64,000 nucleotides of DNA, from the NCBI RefSeq assembly GCF_003319185.1, contig NZ_QOHJ01000004.1, positions 62,001 to 126,000 of the forward strand, read 5' to 3'. This document shows, one piece after another, positions 19,822 to 27,960 of this stretch. Numbering within the stretch: the first letter of the stretch is position 1; the number at the start of each line of letters is the position of its first letter. Source of the stretch: Blastococcus sp. TF02A-30 (GTDB lineage: Bacteria > Actinomycetota > Actinomycetes > Mycobacteriales > Geodermatophilaceae). Made by a program: the position numbers and the translations under genes. A model generated the notes under the pieces. That model saw only the letters and a list, made by a program, of their open reading frames with translations. It ran no database searches and was not told the DNA's origin.

Positions 19822-20684
19822 ACGCCCGCACCGCCCCTCCCCTGCCGGGGGAGCTGGCCGCGCTGGTGGGTCCCGAGGACCCGGGGTGGTTCGCCCGCGA
19901 GCTGGCCGTGGCCGCGGCGCCGCCCTGGTGGTTCTGGCGGTTCGTGCTGCACCGGCTCGGCTGGGTGGTCGGCCTGTTCGGCCGGATCGAGGCCACCGGC
20001 GAGGTCCCGGACCAGCTGCGCCGCGGCCCGCTGCTGCTCGCGGTCAACCACATCGGCGACTTCGACCCCTTCGTCGTGGCCGTCGCGCTGCACCGGCTGG
20101 GCGTCCGGCCCCGCATCATGGCCACCGCGGGCATCCTCGGGGTGCCGGTGGTCGGCCGGCTGCTCGAGCGCTGCGGCGTGATCCGGGTGCAGCGGGGCAC
20201 CGAGCTGGCCCGCACCGCCGTCACCGTCACGCAGGTGGCCCTGGCGCACGGCGGCCACGTCGTCGCCTACCCCGAGGGGCGCCAGGGGCTGGCGCCCGGG
20301 CTGTGGCCCGAACGCGGCCGCACGGGCATGGCCCGGCTCGCGCTCACCTCGGGGGTGCCGGTGCTGCCGGTCAGCCAGTGGGGAGCCCACGAGGTGCTGC
20401 AGTACGGCCGCGGCTGGGGCAAGGTGCGCACCGCGGCGCGGGCGGTCGTGCGCCGCCCGGTGCTGCGGGTGCACGTCGGCCCGCCCGTGGTGCTCGACGA
20501 CCTGCGGGCCGGCCGGGTCGGGGACGCCAACCGGGCGCGCACCCGCATCGCGGCGGCCATCACCCGCGGGCTGGTGCCGCTGCGCGCCGACGAGCCGGAG
20601 GCACCGCGGTTCCCCGACCCGACCCGCCCGCAGAGCCGGCCCGCCGCCTTCCCTGGCGGCGTCGTCCCGGAGGACATCCCGTGA
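19806..20684 (+). CDS. PlsC-like lysophospholipid acyltransferase
   Basis: A 292-residue protein with the glycerolipid acyltransferase motifs: HX4D as NHIGDFD, an arginine-bearing loop GVIRVQRG, and YPEGRQGLAPG corresponding to the FPEG motif. The first 40 residues (PWWFWRFVLHRLGWVVGLFG) may anchor it to the membrane. Translation starts inside the GDPD gene, so the two are coupled. It probably acylates a lysophospholipid or glycerophosphate in phospholipid synthesis. Acceptor specificity is unknown. Confidence 0.88.
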   Translation: MGTTLNARTAPPLPGELAALVGPEDPGWFARELAVAAAPPWWFWRFVLHRLGWVVGLFGRIEATGEVPDQLRRGPLLLAVNHIGDFDPFVVAVALHRLGVRPRIMATAGILGVPVVGRLLERCGVIRVQRGTELARTAVTVTQVALAHGGHVVAYPEGRQGLAPGLWPERGRTGMARLALTSGVPVLPVSQWGAHEVLQYGRGWGKVRTAARAVVRRPVLRVHVGPPVVLDDLRAGRVGDANRARTRIAAAITRGLVPLRADEPEAPRFPDPTRPQSRPAAFPGGVVPEDIP

Positions 20685-20736
20685 GCTCCGCCCCCCGGTG
20701 CTGGACCGGTCGGTCACCGGCTGGCACCCTGCGCCG

Positions 20737-22098
20737 GTGACCGCGCCCTCCGCCGCCGGAGCAGCTGCCGACGAGCCCACGGCCGAGCGGGCCCTGCGCC
20801 GCGAACGCTTCGGCTGGTACTCCTACGACTGGGCCATGTCGGTCTTCAACACCTCGGTGACGACCGTCTTCCTGGGCCCCTACCTCACGTCGGTCGCCGA
20901 GGACGCCGTCGGCGAGGACGGCCGGCTGCCCGTGCTCGGGCTCGACATCCCGCCCGGCAGCTGGTTCTCCTACGTGCTGTCGGTGTCGGTCGTCCTGCAG
21001 GTCCTGGTCCTCCCGCTGACCGGCGCCGTCGCCGACCGGACGGGGCGCAAGCGCCAGCTGCTCGGCGGGTTCGCCGCCCTGGGCGCCCTGGCCACGACAG
21101 GGCTGTTCTTCGTCGCCGACGGCCGCTACCTGCTCGGGGCGCTGCTGTTCGTCGTGGCCAACATCAGCTTCGGCGCCGCGACCGTCGTCTACTACTCGTG
21201 GCTGCCCGACCTGGCCGGGCCCGACGAGCGCGACGCCGTCTCCAGCAAGGGCTGGGCCTTCGGCTACGTGGGCGGTGCCCTGCTGCTCGCCGTGCACCTC
21301 GGGCTGGTCCTCGGCGCCGACTCCCTGGGGCTCACCACCGGCGAGGCGGTGCGCATCTGCCTGGCCAGCGCCGGCCTGTGGTGGGGCGCGTTCACCGTGT
21401 TCACCCTGTCGCGGCTGCGCGACCGGCCGGTCCGTGACCCCGACGCCGTCCGCACCGGAACCGGGTTCCGGCAGCTGGCGACGACGCTGCGCGAGATGCG
21501 CGCCTTCCCGCTGACCCTGTGGTTCCTGGGCGCCTACCTGCTGTTCAACGACGGCGTCCAGACGGTGATCTCGCTGTCGGCGACCTACGCCACCGAGGAG
21601 CTGGGCCTCGAGCAGGACGTGCTCACCGGCGCCATCCTCATGGTCCAGGTGGTGGCCATCGCCGGCGCGCTGGGCCTGGGGCGGCTGGCCGGGGTCTACG
21701 GCGCCAAGCGCGTGGTGCTCGGTGCGCTCGTCGCCTGGATCGGCGTGCTGCTGGCCGCGTTCTTCCTCCAGGAGGGCGCCGTCGCCCAGTTCTACGCGCT
21801 GGCCGCGGTGATCGGGCTGGTCCAGGGCGGCACGCAGGCGCTGTCGCGGTCGCTGTTCAGCCAGCTCATCCCGGCCGGCAAGGAGGCCGAGTACTACGGC
21901 TTCTACGAGATCAGCGACCGCGGCACCAGCTGGCTCGGGCCGCTCGCCTTCGGCCTCACCTACCAGCTCACCGGGTCCTACCGGCTGGCGATCGTGAGCC
22001 TGGTGGTCTTCTTCGTGGCCGGCTTCGTCGCCCTGGCCCTGCTCCCCATGCGCCGCGCGGTCGTCGCGGCCGGCAACACCCCACCGGAGAAACTGTGA
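20737..22098 (+). CDS. MFS transporter of the UMF1/Atg22-like family
   Basis: A 453-residue membrane protein with about 12 hydrophobic segments. The opening FGWYSYDWAMSVFNTSVTTVF is the family-specific 'YDWANSAF'-like motif. Other blocks are ADRTGRKRQLLGGFA in the first half (the MFS loop), VYYSWLPDLAGPDERD, and SRSLFSQLIPAGKEAEYYGFYEISDRGTSWLGP. A GTG at 20698 is in frame, but 20737 gives the natural start. The stop overlaps the thymidine kinase start (GTGA). Substrate is unknown. Confidence 0.9.
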   Translation: MTAPSAAGAAADEPTAERALRRERFGWYSYDWAMSVFNTSVTTVFLGPYLTSVAEDAVGEDGRLPVLGLDIPPGSWFSYVLSVSVVLQVLVLPLTGAVADRTGRKRQLLGGFAALGALATTGLFFVADGRYLLGALLFVVANISFGAATVVYYSWLPDLAGPDERDAVSSKGWAFGYVGGALLLAVHLGLVLGADSLGLTTGEAVRICLASAGLWWGAFTVFTLSRLRDRPVRDPDAVRTGTGFRQLATTLREMRAFPLTLWFLGAYLLFNDGVQTVISLSATYATEELGLEQDVLTGAILMVQVVAIAGALGLGRLAGVYGAKRVVLGALVAWIGVLLAAFFLQEGAVAQFYALAAVIGLVQGGTQALSRSLFSQLIPAGKEAEYYGFYEISDRGTSWLGPLAFGLTYQLTGSYRLAIVSLVVFFVAGFVALALLPMRRAVVAAGNTPPEKL

Positions 22099-22847
22099 CG
22101 GCCGATCAGCACCCCTCCCCTCCCCCGGTCCCGCTGCCCGTCCCGGCCGCGGTCCCGGCGTCCGGCGACCGGCGCCGGCACCCGGCGCCGGCGCACCTGC
22201 GGTTCTTCCACGGGCCGATGGACTGCGGGAAGTCGACGCTGGCCCTGCAGGTGGACCACAACCAGAGCCGGCAGGGCCGCTACGGGCTGCTGGTGACGCA
22301 GGGGGACCGCTCGGCGGCGCCGCAGATCAGCTCCCGCGTGGGGCTGTCCCGCGAGGCGATCGAGATCGACGGCGCGACCGACCTGCGGCTGCTGGTGCGC
22401 GACCGGTGGGCGGACGGCCAGCGCGTCGACTACCTGATCGTCGACGAGGCGCAGTTCCTCTCCGCCGCCCAGGTCGACCAGCTCGCCGAGCTCGTCGACG
22501 AGTCGCACGTCGACGTCTACGCCTTCGGGCTGACCACCGACTTCCGCACCCGGCTGTTCCCGGGCACCGAGCGGCTGCTGGAGGTCGCCGACGACGTGCA
22601 GCGGGTCCAGGTCGAGGTCCTGTGCTGGTGCGGGCTGCCCGGGCTGCTCAACGCGCGGGTCGTCGACGGGGTGATGGTGCGCTCCGGCGAAACCGTCGTC
22701 GTGGCCGACACCGCCCCCGCGGAGCTGCCCGGCGAGGAGGGCGGCCCCTCCCCCGCCGTGCGCTACCAGGTGCTGTGCCGGCGGCACCACGTGCGCGGCG
22801 AGCTGGGCCCCACCGCGGCCGGTCCCGGGCAGCTCGCGCTCCCCTGA
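22095..22847 (+). CDS. tdk: Thymidine kinase
   Basis: A 250-residue type II thymidine kinase of nucleotide salvage, phosphorylating thymidine with ATP in the cytoplasm. The P-loop is GPMDCGKST, the Walker B/lid segment is YLIVDEAQFL, and the zinc ribbon is VLCWCGLPG plus the later VLCRRHH. The lasso loop with LLNARVVDGVMVRSGETVVV is present. The first 35 residues are a Pro/Ala-rich extension. It starts with a GTG overlapping the MFS stop, so translation is coupled to that gene. Confidence 0.93.
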   Translation: MTADQHPSPPPVPLPVPAAVPASGDRRRHPAPAHLRFFHGPMDCGKSTLALQVDHNQSRQGRYGLLVTQGDRSAAPQISSRVGLSREAIEIDGATDLRLLVRDRWADGQRVDYLIVDEAQFLSAAQVDQLAELVDESHVDVYAFGLTTDFRTRLFPGTERLLEVADDVQRVQVEVLCWCGLPGLLNARVVDGVMVRSGETVVVADTAPAELPGEEGGPSPAVRYQVLCRRHHVRGELGPTAAGPGQLALP

Positions 22848-23038
22848 GCCGGCAGCTCACCCCTCCGGGGGGCGGAGGCGCGCAGTTTCTGCCCCCATGC
22901 GATGATTGTCCACCGATTCAGCGGAATCTCTCCGCGAACTCCGTCGTTGGTGCAAGTGACTCCCGCAGGCATGGGTAATGCCCCTGCCGGGCGGGCATCG
23001 ACCGACCGACACCCGAAGCACGAGAGGACCGGTGTGCC
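22848..23038. other. rbpA upstream region
   Basis: About 190 bp without a gene. It carries the sigma-R type promoter (22923-22948), then about 90 bp of leader with GC inverted repeats around 22970-23000 (GGTAATGCCCCTGCCGGGCGGG), and a Shine-Dalgarno-like GAGAGGA near 23020. Confidence 0.5.
22923..22948 (+). promoter_or_regulatory. Sigma-R/SigH-type (oxidative stress) promoter of rbpA
   Basis: GGAAT at 22923-22927 and GTT at 22946-22948 are separated by exactly 18 nt, the sigma-R consensus GGAAT-N18-GTT. In Streptomyces coelicolor rbpA is a known sigma-R target, so site and downstream gene agree. Confidence 0.75.
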
Positions 23039-23383
23039 ATGGGCGAGCGTTCACTGCGCGGCAGCCGACTGGGCAGCGTCAGCTACGAGACCGAGCGGAA
23101 CACCGCCCCGATCGAGCGGCAGTACGCCGAGTACAAGTGCCCCTCGGGTCACCTCTTCACGGTGCCCTTCGCCGACGACGCGGAGCTCCCGGACACCTGG
23201 GAGTGCAAGTTCGACGGCTCCGCGGCCAAGCTGGTGGGCGGCGCCGAGCCGGCCCCCAAGAAGGTCAAGCCCCCGCGGACCCACTGGGACATGCTCCTGG
23301 AGCGTCGTTCCGTCGAGGACCTCGAGGAGGTCCTGGCCGAGCGCCTCGAGGTGCTCCGCGGCCGGCGCACCCGCGCCAGCTGA
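23039..23383 (+). CDS. rbpA: RNA polymerase-binding protein RbpA
   Basis: A 114-residue actinobacterial transcription factor that binds the sigma-A subunit and stabilises the open promoter complex. RbpA tail, core, basic linker and sigma-interaction domain are in order: MGERSLRGSRLGSVSYETERN, APIERQYAEYKCPSGHLFTVPFA, the second Cys at TWECKFDG, then KKVKPPRTHWDMLLERR and EDLEEVLAERLEVLR. The two Cys are typical of the family core. It is driven by a sigma-R type promoter and closed by a 13-bp hairpin, so it is monocistronic. Confidence 0.98.
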   Translation: MGERSLRGSRLGSVSYETERNTAPIERQYAEYKCPSGHLFTVPFADDAELPDTWECKFDGSAAKLVGGAEPAPKKVKPPRTHWDMLLERRSVEDLEEVLAERLEVLRGRRTRAS

Positions 23384-23397
23384 CGAAGGACGTCACG

Positions 23398-23429
23398 ACG
23401 GCCCCGGTGGAGCGATCCACCGGGGCCGT
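23398..23429. terminator. Perfect 13-bp hairpin terminator after rbpA
   Basis: ACGGCCCCGGTGG (23398-23410), a 6-nt loop, CCACCGGGGCCGT (23417-23429), followed by TCT. It lies between rbpA and the convergent FxsA-like gene and can serve both. Confidence 0.9.
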
Positions 23430-23446
23430 TCTGCGTCTGCGGGGTG

Positions 23447-23950
23447 TCAGCGCAGCGGGCGGCCGTCCGGGCCGCGCAGGACCTCGCCCTCGATGACCAG
23501 CGGGCCGGCCGCGGGCGCGGGACCGGCGTCGGGCACCTCGGCGGTGCGGACGCTCTCCACCCGCACCGGCGGGCGCAGCCCCACCGGCACCCGCGAGGCG
23601 ATCAGCCGGCCGAGGACCGCCCGCACCAGCGAGCGGGTGCCCGGCAGCAGGCACAGCAGGCCCACGAGGTCGCCGAGGAACCCGGGCAGCACCATGAGCA
23701 GCCCCCCGACGCCGATCAGCCCGGCGTCGCCCAGCTCCCGGCCGGCCGACCGCCGGGTGCGGGCCCGCTCGCGCAGCTCGGCCAGCGCCCTGGTCCCCTG
23801 CCGGGCCAGAAGCACCCAGCCCAGCGCACTGGTGGCCAGCGTCGCGAGGACGGTCCAGCCGACCCCGATCCACTGCGCCACCAGGACGAGCACGATCACC
23901 TCGGCCAGGGCCCAGAGCCCGACCAGCAGCCGCAACCGTCGTCCCACCAC
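23447..23950 (-). CDS. fxsA: FxsA-family membrane protein
   Basis: A 167-residue membrane protein with three or four hydrophobic segments (LLVGLWALAEVIVLVLVA, GVGWTVLATLATSALGWVLL, GLIGVGGLLMVLPGFLGDLVGLLCLLP). ERARTRRSAGRELGDAGLIGVGGLLMVLPGFL is the family signature. In E. coli FxsA modulates phage exclusion. The actinobacterial role is unknown. The GTG start follows GAGAGG at good spacing. It is next to the lipoprotein pair but not overlapping. Confidence 0.88.
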   Translation of the reverse strand: MVGRRLRLLVGLWALAEVIVLVLVAQWIGVGWTVLATLATSALGWVLLARQGTRALAELRERARTRRSAGRELGDAGLIGVGGLLMVLPGFLGDLVGLLCLLPGTRSLVRAVLGRLIASRVPVGLRPPVRVESVRTAEVPDAGPAPAAGPLVIEGEVLRGPDGRPLR

Positions 23951-23995
23951 GTCCTGCCTCTCCTGCCCCGTCCGAGACCGGCGGCGGCGACCCGC

Positions 23996-24784
23996 CTACC
24001 GGGCCGCGCTCGACCGCCCGCCGTCGCGGGGCCGCGCCGGCACGGGCCGGGAGATCCGGCCCGGCAGCCGGTCGGCCAGCCGGTCGCGGAGGCCCCACGC
24101 GGTGACCCGTACCAACGCCTCTCCAACGATCGAGCCGCTCATCTTGCTCCTGCCGTGCTCCCGCTCGGCGAAGGTGATGGGCACCTCGCGGACCCGCGCG
24201 CCGGCCCGCACCGCCCGCCAGGCCCAGTCGACCTGGAAGCAGTAGCCCTGGCTGGCGACGTCGTCGAACGGCAGCCGGTCGAGGAGCGTGCGCCGCGCGG
24301 CCCGGTACCCGCCGGTGGCGTCGCGCAGCGGCAGCCGCAGCGCCCAGCGCGTGTACCGGTTGCCGGCGCGCGACAGGAGCAGGCGGTGCAGCGGCCAGTC
24401 GACCACGCTCCCGCCGGGCACGTAGCGGGAGCCCAGCACCAGGTCGGCGTCGGCCAGGCCGGCCAGGAGCTGCGGGAGCTGCTCGGGGGCGTGCGAGCCG
24501 TCGGCGTCCATCTCGACGACGACGTCGTACCCGTGCTCCGCGGCCCAGCCGAAGCCGGCGACGTAGGCCGGGCCCAGGCCGGCCTTCTCGGTGCGGTGCA
24601 GCACGTGCACGCGCGGGTCCGCGGCGGCCAGGCGGTCGGCAAGCTCGCCGGTGCCGTCCGGCGAGCCGTCGTCCACGACCAGCGCGTGCGCGTCCGGGAC
24701 GGCGGCGTGCAGCCGCGCCAGGACCGTCTCCAGGTTCTCGATCTCGTCGTAGGTCGGCACCACCACGAGCACGCGGTCGGTCAC
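23996..24784 (-). CDS. ppm1: Polyprenol-phosphate mannose synthase (dolichol-P-mannose synthase family, GT2)
   Basis: A 262-residue GT2 enzyme transferring mannose from GDP-mannose to polyprenyl phosphate at the inner membrane face. RVLVVVPTYDEIENLETVL, VVDDGSPDGT, VVEMDADGSHAPEQLP (DxD metal site) and GSRYVPGG are diagnostic. The C-terminus has no membrane spans, as in the separate catalytic (D1-like) subunit. The GTG start overlaps the lnt stop by 4 bp. In mycobacteria these two activities are fused as Ppm1 (Rv2051c); here they are separate but coupled genes. Products feed lipoprotein and protein mannosylation and glycolipids. Confidence 0.93.
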   Translation of the reverse strand: MTDRVLVVVPTYDEIENLETVLARLHAAVPDAHALVVDDGSPDGTGELADRLAAADPRVHVLHRTEKAGLGPAYVAGFGWAAEHGYDVVVEMDADGSHAPEQLPQLLAGLADADLVLGSRYVPGGSVVDWPLHRLLLSRAGNRYTRWALRLPLRDATGGYRAARRTLLDRLPFDDVASQGYCFQVDWAWRAVRAGARVREVPITFAEREHGRSKMSGSIVGEALVRVTAWGLRDRLADRLPGRISRPVPARPRDGGRSSAAR

Positions 24785-26358
24785 CGGGCCGCCCGGTTCC
24801 GGCGCACGGCGACGGCCAGCGCGCCCAGGCCCACCGCGGTGAGCGCCCACTCGGGGGCCGAGCCCAGGCGGGTCGCCAGGGTGCGGCTGCCACGCTGGGC
24901 GATCTCCTCGACGAACACGTCGGGGGTGAACAGCTCCGAGGAGCGCACCACCGAGCCGTCGGGCGCGACGATCGCCGAGATCCCGCTGGTCGCGGCGATG
25001 GCCACGGTGCGGCCGTGCTCGACCGCCCGGAGCCGGCTGATCGCCAGCTGCTGCTCGCTCTCGTCGGTGTAGCCGAAGGTGGCGTTGTTGGTCTGGACGA
25101 CGAGCATGCCGGCGCCGGCCACGTCGTGCACCAGGCCGTCGTAGACCACCTCGAAGCAGATGAGGTCACCCAGCTGCGTGCCGCCGACGTCGAGCAGGCC
25201 GACGTCGTCCCCGGCGGCGAAGTCGCGGCGCACCAGGTCGACCTGGTCGCTGAACAGCCGGAAGAAGGAGCGGTAGGGGATGTACTCGCCGAAGGGCACG
25301 GGGTGCCGCTTCACGTAGGTCTCCCCCGGGCCCTCGTCGGGGTCCCAGACGATCGCGGTGTTGCTGATGGAGCGGCCCGGTCCGTCGACGACCGCACCGA
25401 CGAGCACCGGCACGCCGATGGCGGTGGCCGCGCGGTCGATCTGCGCCGCGGCGTCGTCGTTGGTGTAGGGGTCGATGTCGGAGCTGTTCTCCGGCCAGAT
25501 CACCAGGTCCGGCTGCGGCTGCTCCCCGGCCTCGACCGCGTCGGCCAGCTCCAGGGTGCGCTGCACGTGGTTGTCGAGCACCGCGCGCCGCTGGGCGTTG
25601 AAGTCGAGCCCGGCCCGCGGGACGTCGCCCTGGATGACCGCGACGGTCGCCGTCGGACCGCCGGTGGTGAGCGAGGGCCCGGCCAGCGGCAACCACGCCG
25701 TCGCGCCGATCAGCAGGACGGCGCCGGCCGCGGCGAGGCGCACGGCGGCGGTCCGGGGCGCGCGGCGGCCCACCAGGACGGCCCCGGCCAGGAGGGCGCC
25801 GAGCAGGGCCACCGCGAAGCTCACCAGCGGCACCCCGCCGTAGGCGGCGAGGGACAGCAGCGGGCCGTCGGTCTGGCTCAGCCCGAGCCGGCCCCACGGG
25901 AAGCCGCCGAAGGGCGCGCGCCCGCGCAGCGCCTCCTGGGCCACCCACAGCGCCGCCACCCACACCGGCCACCCGGGCAGCCGGGTCGCCAGCGCCGTGG
26001 CGCCGCCGAGCAGCGCCAGGTACAGCGACTGCACGACCGCGAGGGCCAGCCAGGGGAACGACCCGACGTACACGCCGGTCCAGGACAGCAGCGGGACGAA
26101 GAAGGCGAGGCCGGTGACCAGCCCGAGCCACACCCCGAACCGGACCCGCACGCGGTGCGCCGCCACGGTCAGGGCGGCCGGACCCAGCACGGCCAGCGGC
26201 AGGATCCCGGCGGAGGGGAAGGCCAGCATCATGGCCAGGCCGCCGAGCGCGGCCAGCAGCGTCCGCCAGGGCAGCCGGGCGGTCAGGCCCGTCAGCCGGC
26301 CGGAGCCGGGGTCCGCCGTCGGCACGGCAGGCGCCGGCGCGCTCGGAGCCGCCACCAC
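24781..26358 (-). CDS. lnt: Apolipoprotein N-acyltransferase
   Basis: A 525-residue integral membrane enzyme that N-acylates the lipobox cysteine of lipoproteins. The first about 220 residues hold six to seven hydrophobic segments, followed by a nitrilase-fold domain. The catalytic triad is visible: Glu290 in LVIWPENS, Lys349 in YVKRHPVPFGEY, Cys400 in LICFE. The start at GTG 26358 has an excellent GGGAGGG Shine-Dalgarno and gives normal Lnt length. A longer in-frame ATG exists at 26481. It is coupled to the polyprenol-phosphate mannose synthase by a 4-bp overlap. Confidence 0.94.
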   Translation of the reverse strand: MVAAPSAPAPAVPTADPGSGRLTGLTARLPWRTLLAALGGLAMMLAFPSAGILPLAVLGPAALTVAAHRVRVRFGVWLGLVTGLAFFVPLLSWTGVYVGSFPWLALAVVQSLYLALLGGATALATRLPGWPVWVAALWVAQEALRGRAPFGGFPWGRLGLSQTDGPLLSLAAYGGVPLVSFAVALLGALLAGAVLVGRRAPRTAAVRLAAAGAVLLIGATAWLPLAGPSLTTGGPTATVAVIQGDVPRAGLDFNAQRRAVLDNHVQRTLELADAVEAGEQPQPDLVIWPENSSDIDPYTNDDAAAQIDRAATAIGVPVLVGAVVDGPGRSISNTAIVWDPDEGPGETYVKRHPVPFGEYIPYRSFFRLFSDQVDLVRRDFAAGDDVGLLDVGGTQLGDLICFEVVYDGLVHDVAGAGMLVVQTNNATFGYTDESEQQLAISRLRAVEHGRTVAIAATSGISAIVAPDGSVVRSSELFTPDVFVEEIAQRGSRTLATRLGSAPEWALTAVGLGALAVAVRRNRAAR

Positions 26359-26824
26359 GCATGCCCTCCCGGGAACCGTCCCGACCGTCACCGGGACGTC
26401 GCCCAGAGCCGGGGTGCCTCCCCGAACCGGTCGGACGGGGTCCGGACCGCCACGCTCGTCGCCGCGGTCCTGACCCAGCATCCCACTCGCCCCGTCGCGC
26501 TGGACGAGGTCATTCCCCCGACCGGGGTGCGCGCCGGCGGGGTCCCGGTCGGGCTCTCGTCTTCGGGCCGGACGGCCGGTCGCTGGCGGCGACCGGCGCG
26601 ACCGTTGTCTGATGACGGGGTCCGCTCGGGTTCCGCCGGGTTCGCCGGCCGCTCCCCCGGGTCTCACGCCGGCCCCCGCGGCCCGGTTCGCACCGGAGGG
26701 CCCGCACGCTGGATCCGAGGGGCACGGCGCGGTGCTCCCGGAAGAAGAACTGCAGGGACTGTAAGAACACAGCGCGGTCGTGCCGACACTTCCGGTAACC
26801 GGGAGACCGACTGTGACCCGATCG
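26359..26824. other. Gap between the lnt and kam operons
   Basis: About 465 bp without a supported gene. It holds the lnt Shine-Dalgarno at its left end and, at its right end, an imperfect inverted repeat after kal. Open frames in between are Arg/Pro-rich. A short stretch of + strand frame around 26740-26795 encodes a Cys/Lys-rich tail (RKKNCRDCKN) but has no start codon after its upstream stop. Confidence 0.45.
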
Positions 26825-26829
26825 TTACC
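26794..26829 (-). terminator. Weak inverted repeat at the 3' end of the kam operon
   Basis: GGTAACCGGG (26794-26803) can pair with CCCG-atc-GTTACC (26817-26829), leaving a 3-nt bulge. The right arm overlaps the stop codon of kal. It is a plausible operon terminator. Confidence 0.4.
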
Positions 26830-27220
26830 CTGCTGCCGGCACGACGAGGGTCGCCACGGCCTCGACGACGATCAGCGGCTCGTCGAGCACCCGCGCTGCG
26901 GAGGCCCCCCGCTCCGGCTCGGCCCGGGCCACGACGCGCGCGGTGCAGCGCAGCTCCCGGCTGCGCCGGCCGATGCGGACCACCTCGGCCGTCGCCTCCA
27001 GCACGTCGCCGGCCCGGACGGGCCCGAGGAAGCGGACCTCGGAGTAGCCGGCCAGCAGCCCCTCGTCGCCGTCCATGACGATCGCGACCTCGGTGGCGAC
27101 GTCGCCGAACAGCCCGAGGCTGTAGGCGCCGTCGACCAGCGAGCCGCCGTAGTGGGCGTGCGCGTAGGGCACGTAGCGGCGGTGGGTGACGGTGAGGCCG
27201 AGCCTCGGGTCCTCGGTCAT
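26825..27220 (-). CDS. kal: Hotdog-fold 3-aminobutyryl-CoA ammonia-lyase-like protein
   Basis: A 131-residue single hotdog domain: RRYVPYAHAHYGGSLVDGAYSLGLFGDVATEVAIVMDGDEGLLAGYSEVRFLGPVRAGDVLEATAEV. In lysine fermentation Kal removes ammonia from 3-aminobutyryl-CoA to give crotonyl-CoA. The assignment relies on the fold plus its place as last gene of a kdd-kamD-kamE operon. Its ATG overlaps the kamE stop by 4 bp. A generic thioesterase is the alternative if the operon context is misleading. Confidence 0.82.
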   Translation of the reverse strand: MTEDPRLGLTVTHRRYVPYAHAHYGGSLVDGAYSLGLFGDVATEVAIVMDGDEGLLAGYSEVRFLGPVRAGDVLEATAEVVRIGRRSRELRCTARVVARAEPERGASAARVLDEPLIVVEAVATLVVPAAG

Positions 27221-27960
27221 CGGGGCTCCTCCGGGATCAGTGCGTGCACCAGGTAGCTGGCGACCTCGCCGGGCGTCGTCCCCCGGCCGAAGACCTTGTC
27301 CACGCCGAGGTCGGCGGCCATCGCGGGGTCGAAGCGCGGGCCGCCGACGACGAGCAGGGGGCGCTGCTCCCCCATCGCCTCGCGGAAGGCGGCGGCCAGC
27401 TCGCGGGTGTTGCGCAGGTGGGCGTCCTTCTGCGTGACGACCTGGGAGACGAGGACGGCGTCGGCGCGGGCGGCGCGGGCCCTGGCCACGAGCTCGGGCA
27501 CCGTGACCTGGGCGCCGAGATTCGTCACGGCCATCTCGCGCAGGTACTCCAGGCCCTTCTCCCCCGCGAAGCCCTTCACGTTGAGGATCGCGTCGATGCC
27601 GACCGTGTGCGCGTCCGTTCCGATGCAAGCGCCGAGCACGACCAGCTTGCGGTTGAGGCCGGTCCGGATCGCGGCGTTGATCTCCGCCGACGACAGCAGC
27701 GGGTAGGCCCGCTCCTCGACGACGACGGCGTCCAGGTCGACCAGGTGCTGCACGCTGCCGTAGACGACGAAGAAGGTGTAGCCGCTGTCGATGGCGTGGC
27801 TGTGCACGACCATCGCGGGGTGGATGCCCATCTTGTTCGCCAGCTGGAGCGCGGCGCCGTCGGCCTTCGGCCCGGCGGGCACGGGCAACGTGAACGAGGT
27901 CTGCACCATCCCGTCGCCGGTGGTGTCGCCGTACGGCCGCACGATCGAACCGTCAGGCAT
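27217..27960 (-). CDS. kamE: Beta-lysine/D-lysine 5,6-aminomutase, beta (B12-binding) subunit
   Basis: A 247-residue subunit that binds adenosylcobalamin and PLP and works with KamD to move the terminal amino group of beta-lysine from C6 to C5. The cobalamin-binding signature D-x-H-x-x-G is GTDAHTVG with His118. The lysine-rich loop VKGFAGEKGLEYL that follows (Lys129 or Lys135) is the likely PLP Schiff-base region. The Rossmann part ends with LVVGGPRFDPAMAADLGVDKVFGRGTTPGE. It overlaps kamD by 8 bp and kal by 4 bp. Confidence 0.94.
   Translation of the reverse strand: MPDGSIVRPYGDTTGDGMVQTSFTLPVPAGPKADGAALQLANKMGIHPAMVVHSHAIDSGYTFFVVYGSVQHLVDLDAVVVEERAYPLLSSAEINAAIRTGLNRKLVVLGACIGTDAHTVGIDAILNVKGFAGEKGLEYLREMAVTNLGAQVTVPELVARARAARADAVLVSQVVTQKDAHLRNTRELAAAFREAMGEQRPLLVVGGPRFDPAMAADLGVDKVFGRGTTPGEVASYLVHALIPEEPR

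Noticed and set aside
26510..26770. 86-codon open frame on the - strand in the lnt/kam gap
   Set aside because: Arg/Pro-rich, no ribosome binding site or recognisable motif; overlaps open frames on the other strand equally well.
26740..26798. Short Cys/Lys-rich + strand peptide (RKKNCRDCKN)
   Set aside because: No ATG, GTG or TTG after the upstream stop in that frame, so no start codon supports it.
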